Below, one piece after another: positions 57,201-64,000 of a stretch of 64,000 bases of DNA. Every line of letters begins with the position of its first letter. Positions within the stretch are counted from its first letter, which is position 1. Below the pieces are notes generated by a model that searched no databases, was not told where the DNA came from, and saw nothing but the letters and a program-made list of their open reading frames with translations. The DNA comes from Drosophila pseudoobscura (taxonomy: Eukaryota > Arthropoda > Insecta > Diptera > Drosophilidae). Where the stretch lies: NCBI RefSeq assembly GCF_009870125.1, contig NC_046683.1, positions 9,672,001 to 9,736,000 on the forward strand, in the 5' to 3' direction. Made by a program: the position numbers and the translations under genes.

Positions 57201-60200
57201 ATACTCTATACTATGAGAGAGAGAGAGATAGACCAGTGGGGGCAGCGGGCTGGTGGGGAGGGCCACGCGGCGCCACCCCGCGTTCTACCAATTAGCCGCC
57301 GGCGCGAATCAATTACCGCTCTCCGCTATATCTGTGGGCCTTAATCAATTCTCATTGACACAATTTAATTGAAGTCCCTGTTTCTGCTTGTGAAATGAAA
57401 CGATCAGCGCGACAACAATTCGTTGGACCCGACGCCTCCTCTCCTCATAGACGTAGACGTAGACGGAGACGTACAACGTATACGTAGTGTGTATTTCAAC
57501 AACGATTAATCTCAATTAGAGGCCAATTGAGTGAGAGAGCGAGATGAAAACCCCTACACATCGTATCGTATCGTATCGTATAGTATCGTATAGTATGGTT
57601 TGGGGGCATGGGGCATGTTCCGGTGCTTGTCCAACCATTAGGCTGCACCTGTTGTACATCGCATCGGACATCGGACACATGTGCATTGTGAACTTCAAAA
57701 GGTACAAGTGTTTTGTTCATTCTACTATTTGTCTTATGGCTCCAGAGATACGACAACGAACAGCCGACAGAGCGGTAGAGCGTCGATCGTAATCAATAGT
57801 GCCGCCTGTGTGCCCGTCCCGCCCGTCACATTTATCTATCCGCTCAAACTAATGAGTCATCTGCCGCCCCTAATGGCCAAACACTCGACTCGTCCGATAG
57901 ATAAGGGTCAACGCATCGTGCTTCTTTCCTGATTTCTTTCCTGTGGGCCGATTGAGTCTTATCTCGAGAGAGAGAGAGAGAAAGCAATGCGAAAATTGCA
58001 GAGTATTTGCCTAGAATTTTGCCTTTTGTGGCATGGGGCAATGGCAGTGGCAATTGTTACCTTTTGCTATCGTACAAAAGATAAACTCATTCCCGTGCTG
58101 GGCTCTTTGTTCTGGGTCGTAATCCTCCTTGGGACATCCCTATTTAGTACATTCCCCCCTGCTACTAGTACATTCTACTATTTATGAGACTAATTTGGAA
58201 ACGGAATACGCTTAACTTATCTGAGAATACCCTCTTCAAAATATTGTGAAATTCCACAAAAACATATTCGATTCGCAATTTCGAAATCCCATTGATTGGG
58301 GAGGGCTTTATCATCGCACTTGCTCTGAGCTCTGCTTCCTCTCCGCTGCCCCGACATCGTGAGTGTTTGCTTTTCTAAAACACACAAAATTTGTTGCCCA
58401 CGCGGCATGACTGTGCAAAAACACACACACACACGCAATACACAATACAAGATACAACAAACAAATACAACTAAAATCATAAGAAAGCAATGACGACAAA
58501 TTGCGGAAACCGTCGCGATAGCCGGAGCTCTCCGTTGGCATCGAAACCGGAATGTCGTGGTCGATGGATGGATGGCTGGAGAGCTGGGCAGCTGGATCGA
58601 CGGATAGATCGCACCCATGACTCTCGGCTCTCGGCTCTCGACTCTCGGCTCTCGCGTTGAAACGATCTCAGAGTGCGACTGCGTCTTTAAGCGAAAGTTT
58701 TGCTTGGGAATACCCTGCCATAGAGTATGGAATGAATTCATGAATGGACTGGAGCATTCAGTCCTCAAAGAAAATACAAACAAATGTGTAACGAAGAGAG
58801 CGAGAGCAGTGTCGCTGCGAGAGAGCTGGCATTCGGATCTGTGGCCGAGCGGAATACCTTTCGTAGCCATAGAGTGTCTGCTCAACACACAATTCTTAAG
58901 AGAATTCTGTTCGATATATTCTATGGATCCCAATCAGTAGTCAGTTGTTGCTAGGATGGACCGAGAGGCGCTACCTGCATGAAGCGTGACCTGTTTGGCC
59001 GGGTACATACAGAAAGGATACACCACCTATCAAAAGTGAAGGAATAAAGACGGATCTACCTATCAAAAGTCACTGCATGAGAACATACGATAATGAAAGC
59101 TGAAAATATTTATAATCCACTAAAATTTTCAGTGTGTTTGAAGCTTCGGCTTCGTTGCATTTATTTTTTTTGAACGCTTTCCTCTCTGTTGATCGATCGC
59201 TTAATTTTGGAGGGGGGACGACTGCTAAGTGCCATCGTTGTGCTACCCCTTCTGATCCCGATCCCGACCCCGTACCGGCAGTCGCAGTCTCTGTTCGAGT
59301 TCCAGACGGACGGGGCGTCAATTTATGGCACGCTCCGATGAAGTTCAATGGCAACACACGGACACAGAAAGCCCAGACACACAGACACATGGAGGAGCAG
59401 TGTCTGAATGAAGACACCAGTGCAGCAGTGCACCGGCTTTGTCCTCGCATTATCGATGCATAAATAAACGCGGCATGCCACAAAAGGGGCAAGGGGGGCA
59501 CAAGTTGTCTTTTGATTATCGCAAGAACCGAACGATGACAACCATCTCTCGATCGTTCTTGGTGGAGTCTCGCTTTGCCGCATTTCAGTGCATCGATCCA
59601 ATCCGGTCTGTGCTGCAGCTCGTGCAACTCTTTGGGGCACACACAGGCACACACACACAGCCCACACCCCACCCGCTAAGTGATTTCCATTTTGCATCGA
59701 TTCAAATTGGAAAGAGGAGCTCTCCCTCGTGGCTTGCATACCAAATAAATAGCGGCAATCGCTCGACGATGTCGCACCCATTAATAGGAAATATTGTATC
59801 TATGATGAGAGTCACTCGATAGACCCTATAATAATGATGATTGTCGGTCTGGTCTCTCCATTATGATGGAGCCTCTCTGCGTCAATCCCAATTAGCAATT
59901 AGAGAATTATCTTTGCTCCTTCCACACCTTGCCAATAGCAACAGCAACAGCGACAGCAACAGCGACAGCGACAGCTCCACCTCCTGCTCCATTAAAGGTG
60001 TGCCCTCATCGACGGGGCTATAGATACGCAGATACCAGCGAAAATACATACATACGAGTATGTGATAATGCCAATAATGGTGTGGGCTAATGATAGTTTT
60101 TTGGAAAAACACTGACAGCGACTTGGACTATAGGATAAGGAATGGTAACGGCAATGGTATTGGAGAGAAATTTGTTAGACAAATCTCAGATTGCTAGACG

Positions 60201-60580
60201 TTTAAGGGGTCGTCTTGAAGGTGTGGCAGTTCTGGGAGAACGAGATAGAGAAAGATATCTTTGAAGTACAGAATAATCGTGAAGGAAACAACCAAGGGGC
60301 GCTTCTGCATGACGTGCTAAATGTTAAACCGAAAGGTGTTATCATAAATAAACCATCAAGTGGCCCAAGCCGAGTAGCGCTGTTGCATGACGCGCGACAT
60401 CAAAGGATAACGATACTGTATATTATAGTAGATCTTTAATGGTGATCAAGTGATGATGTTTGAGCAATAGAAATACAGCCAAGGGGCACTGCTGCAGGAC
60501 GCGCCACTGGATAGAGTAGATCTTTTGTGATGAACGTTAAGATCTCTCAAAACTAAATGATTTTTCTTGATCTCTTTCAG
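54232..60580. other. Probable first intron of gene 4
   Basis: Non-coding if the exon proposed at 53.6-54.2 kb is right. It contains (CT)n at 55821-55847, (TATCG)n at 57560-57596, GA-rich tracts, and four copies of a 25-bp motif (58961, 60294, 60371, 60480). No gene seen. Confidence 0.45.
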
Positions 60581-60583
60581 GCC

Positions 60584-62733
60584 ATGGACAAATCAAATTT
60601 AACAGACAAGAATCACACGAATGTGTACAATGTTACGACGAAACCAAAGAAGCCCAAGCGGCGGGACAAGAGCGATTTGGGCCCGGATTTTGTGGCACCC
60701 GATGGCGGCTGGGGCTGGGTGGTGTGCCTGGCGGCCGGACTGAATAACGTATGTGGAATTGAAGTTGATATACATTCGATGAACATTTGAGGGACATCAA
60801 TTTCTTTTTCAATTACAGTTCTTCTTGTTCCCGGCCCTGCAGCAGTACGGCTTGATCTACAGAGTGCGGATGCATGGCCTGGGATTCGATGCCAAACAGA
60901 CGACAACAATTGTGAATGTGGTGATGGCCGTGTCCTCACTAGTCGGTGAGTGGTAGCCATCTGAGATCGAGTATCATGAATATATTTGTGTGCCTTTGGC
61001 AGGTATCGTCAATGGAGCCATGTTCAGGCGCTTCACGTTCCGTCAGGTGGCCCTCACGGGCACGATCCTGGGCTTTTCGGGCATCTTTCTGACGGCCTTC
61101 TGCACCACCTTCTGGCAGTACATCGTCTGCCTGTCGGCGATATATGGCATTGGCCTGGGTCTGGCCATGGCTGCCACCTCGCTGGCCGTCAACACCTACT
61201 TCAAGCAGAGGCGTCGTCGTGCCACCGGCTTCTCCTGGACCATCACGGGACTGGGGCCCATCTTCTTTCCGTATGTGTCCACCTGGCTGTTGGGCTTTTA
61301 CGGGGCACAGGGCACCATTTTGATCTACTCCGGCATCGCCATGAATGCCGTACTGTGCGCCTTGACCCTGCAGCCGGTGCTGCGGCATGTGAAAAAGCCA
61401 AAGACCGCGTCCACCGAAGGACTGGACTCGGCCAAGGATCATCCCGAGACGGCGGAGGCCAATGGGAATCTGCTGACGCCCGGCAGCGATCCCTGGATCG
61501 ACTACGAGTGCAAGTACTGTCAGTACCAGAAGCGTGCCAAGCGTGGCATCTTCTCCTCGCAGTACCTCTTCAATGTGGACGATCCGGAGCGCCCGGGCTA
61601 CGAGATCACAGAACCGGGAACCCCCATGCTGGCCCGCGCCAACGACGGGTGGTTCGGCTCGAAGCTGTCGCTCACCGCGGATCAGGGGACGGGTGGCGCA
61701 CGCTATCGCACGCGGAGAGAGCTGATGCGACAGGTGTCGTCGCGCAGCCGCGAGAATCTCGAACGCCTGGAGACGAGCCGGACGGGAGACGAGACGCAAG
61801 AGCAGGGCCTCTATAAGCCGAACTACTTCAATCGGGAGCGCGAGGACCAGGAGCGGTATACCAGCAAGACGAGCGTCTACTCGAAGAGCGGCCAGGAGGA
61901 GCTGCTGCGATGCACCTGCGCCGAGGACAAGGCCCTGCTGCAGAAGACCGCCGAGGCCATGCGACTGGAGCAGATGGACGACCAGGCCCTGCAGGCCGAG
62001 GAGGATGAGGCCATGAGCCGCTTGACCTTCTTCCAGAAGGTCAGCAAGTTCTTCGATCTGGACCTGCTGCGCGACTTCACCTTCGTGAATCTGGCCGTTG
62101 GCATGAGCATCATGATGTTCGGCGAGATGAACTTCTCGGTGCTGACGCCCTTTATTCTGAATAGCTTCGGGTATTCGGACACACAGATCTCCCTGGTGAT
62201 GTCCCTGCTGGCCTGCATGGACATCTCCGTGCGATTCCTGGCCCCACTGGCCCTCGAGAAGGTGAAGCTCGACAACCGGGTGCTGTTCGCCTTCGGGATC
62301 CTCTGCATTGCCGTCGGCCGTGTGGTTGTGGCCTTCACCAACTCCTACGAGGTGATGATCGGTGTGTTCTTGCTGATCGGCTTCGGCAAGGGTTTCCGCA
62401 CCATTTTCTCGCCCCTGATCATTCCCAGCTATGTGCCGCTCAACCGCTTGCCCGCCGCCTCGGGTCTCCAGCTGATCTTCAATACAATGTTCTCCTTTGC
62501 CATGGGCCCTCTTTTGGGTAAGTCTCCAGGATCATACATAATGCTCTCTCTCTATTCAGAACTTCTCTGATTTGTGTGTCGTTCTACTTGCAGGCATTAT
62601 CACGGAGGCCTTTGGCTATGCCGCCACCATTCATTCCATCAATTTCCTCACCGCTATGGCCCTGCTCCTCTGGCTCACGGAATCGATTGTCCGTCGCATC
62701 CTGAAGCGACCGTCGAAGGGGCTGGGTCAGTGA
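60584..62733 (+). CDS. MCT-family MFS transporter (gene 4), complete, 648 aa
   Basis: Coding exons are 60584-60748, 60819-60945, 61003-62517 and 62594-62733 (1947 nt), with the same phases and intron positions as gene 3; exon 2 is 127 nt in both. The ATG lies four bases after an acceptor, so an untranslated exon precedes it. Motifs are KRRDKSDLGPDFVAPDGGWGWVV, NTYFKQRRRRATGFSW, FFDLDLLRDFTFVNLAVG, and Asp504/Arg508 (CMDISVR) in TM8. The central loop (about 61380-62040) is about 220 residues. It contains ETPGTPMLARANDGWFGS-type sequence like gene 3 (ETPVLPRANDGWYGS), a shared loop motif that may be a regulatory or partner-binding site. It ends RRILKRPSKGLGQ. Function is as for gene 3. The two genes are an ancient tandem duplicate pair. 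Confidence 0.9.
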
Positions 62734-64000
62734 TGTCCGGCCGATCCTATTCTAAAATGTGTTTAAACTCACTCTCTCTCTCGTCGGAACTGAAACTACT
62801 TGGCCATTCACACATCCACACATCCATCCATCCATCCATCCATCCATCCATACCCAGTGGTACTACTCTTGGCCCTGGGACCCTACCTAGATGTTATTTA
62901 AGATCGAGTGTGTCTCTGTGTGTTTCTCTGTGTGTGAGCATAGTATTACGTTGATTGAGCATACGGTATAGTTGCAGGCCGTACTTAAAGATACCTAAGA
63001 TAAAATATACAAGATACAATATATATATATGTGTATATATACATAATTGTATTACCCCTTAACATATGAAAAATTCCCATCATATCCCACCACCATATCA
63101 TGTACTCTTTCATTTAGTCATTTTTTTTCATAATTTATCTTTTTTTGGCATTTTTTTTTCATTTTTTTTTCATTTTTTTTCACATTTCTTTTTGTTTTTA
63201 TTTTGCGTTTTATAATATATATATATTCACTCTATAAATAAGACTATGAATACTGTACTTAGTGGTTACAACTACACCTATCATATATTATGTGTGATGC
63301 TGACCTACACGTTGATTGATAAATATAAATGTTAGTTAAGTTGAAACAAAAGAGGTCTGAAAGGGGAGTTACTGGTAAAGGGAAAAGCACCAACATGCAA
63401 CATTTTGAGGATTGCTGGTCTTATCGAGACCTTCTTCTCGGGTATGAGAAATTTCTGGGCCTGCCTTTGTCCCGCTTGAGGATCATCCACTTAGAGATAC
63501 AAACGATTTGCATTCTTGTTCTGCGAATCAATTAGTTACGCTCACTCAGAAACCTACCGGTTCTTGGGATCTATGCAGAGAAACCGTATATCTTGAACAC
63601 TATTCGGGCTCTTTAATTAGGGATACACTTGATATCCTTTCTTGTTCTATGAATTGCAGATATTGTTTGCCACATTAAGAATTATAATCTTCAGAAACTA
63701 ACGATGATCATATACTGATTGATCGAGGGTGATTGAGGTGTCTAATATATATACTAATGTTGGTACAATTGAAGATCTTTTTTGAGTATACATTTGTGGA
63801 TTAAAGTTATACGAACGGGTGACGAGGGTTCGGTCCCTTTGGCACACAAAGAAGCATGGAATATAATCTCTCTTAAACTTGGTTATCTTTTCAGATCTAT
63901 GCCGCGAAAGATCTAGATACAGAATACATTTAATTTTTCCTAATCTTCGATTGGAGTTTATTTTATGAAAAATCATAAGTAATCCCCACTGAAGAATAGC
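62734..64000. other. Gene 4 3' UTR and downstream sequence
   Basis: It contains (ATCC)n at 62817-62851 and poly-T tracts at 63122-63190. AATAAG/ATAAAT-like elements near 63236 and 63321 may serve in 3'-end formation. No further gene up to the window end. Confidence 0.45.

Noticed and set aside
58841..58900. tRNA-like A box (GTGGCCGAGCGG)
   Set aside because: No B box, acceptor stem or cloverleaf follows.
60939..61816. Open frames of 276-286 codons on both strands
   Set aside because: Alternative-frame and antisense shadows of gene 4 exon 3.
63820..63850. tRNA B-box-like GGTTCGGTCCC
   Set aside because: No A box or paired arms upstream at a suitable distance.

Overview
The window is eukaryotic and reads as Drosophila DNA: short spliced genes with GTRAGT/YAG introns, long AT-rich non-coding stretches, many microsatellites, and INE-1/DINE-1-, ISY- and Tc1-type transposon remains. 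The ISY-like element and the arrangement of the transporter genes point to the obscura group (D. pseudoobscura, D. miranda and relatives) and to Muller element A (X). That assignment is inference.

Four genes encode members of one family, the SLC16-like monocarboxylate transporters (MCT) of the major facilitator superfamily. Gene 1 (minus, 2848-4133) is incomplete here. Its C-terminal exons are absent, and a Helitron fragment ends about 30 bp beyond its last visible splice donor. Gene 2 (minus, 6661-30260) is complete at 650 aa. A 27-codon first exon is separated from the rest by a 21.5-kb intron. Gene 3 (plus, 45016-47652, 633 aa) and gene 4 (plus, 60584-62733, 648 aa) are close paralogues with matching intron positions. 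Genes 2-4 keep the PDGGWGW signature, the NxYFK motif and an Asp-x3-Arg pair in predicted TM8. Gene 1 is the divergent member.

The most striking content is non-coding. From about 18.8 to 28.7 kb, inside gene 2's giant intron and on the opposite strand, lies an array of about eight 740-760-bp units. Each complete unit carries three pre-miRNA-like hairpins (called A, B and C here). A second module, present three times, carries a fourth hairpin (D). From about 34.3 to 39.3 kb, outside gene 2, is a more diverged series of about 15 hairpins. The mismatches that become G:U pairs lie mainly on the plus strand, and some duplicated hairpins differ by pair-preserving changes. I read the whole 18.8-39.3 kb interval as an expanding, fast-evolving clustered miRNA locus, of the kind known on the X of other Drosophila (mir-972 to mir-979 and mir-982/303/983/984 clusters). 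No small-RNA data were available, so this is inference from structure.

Remaining layout: 1-1870 holds 658-bp tandem repeats; 2300-2816 has Helitron/INE-1 remnants; 25438-26272 is an ISY-like Helitron inserted in the hairpin array; 31.5-31.9 kb has a long inverted repeat and an INE-1-like element. About 32.8-33.7 and 36.9-37.6 kb are a diverged segmental duplication; 39.3-45.0 kb is intergenic. A probable 5' untranslated exon and promoter of gene 4 lies near 53.6-54.2 kb, followed by a 6.3-kb intron.
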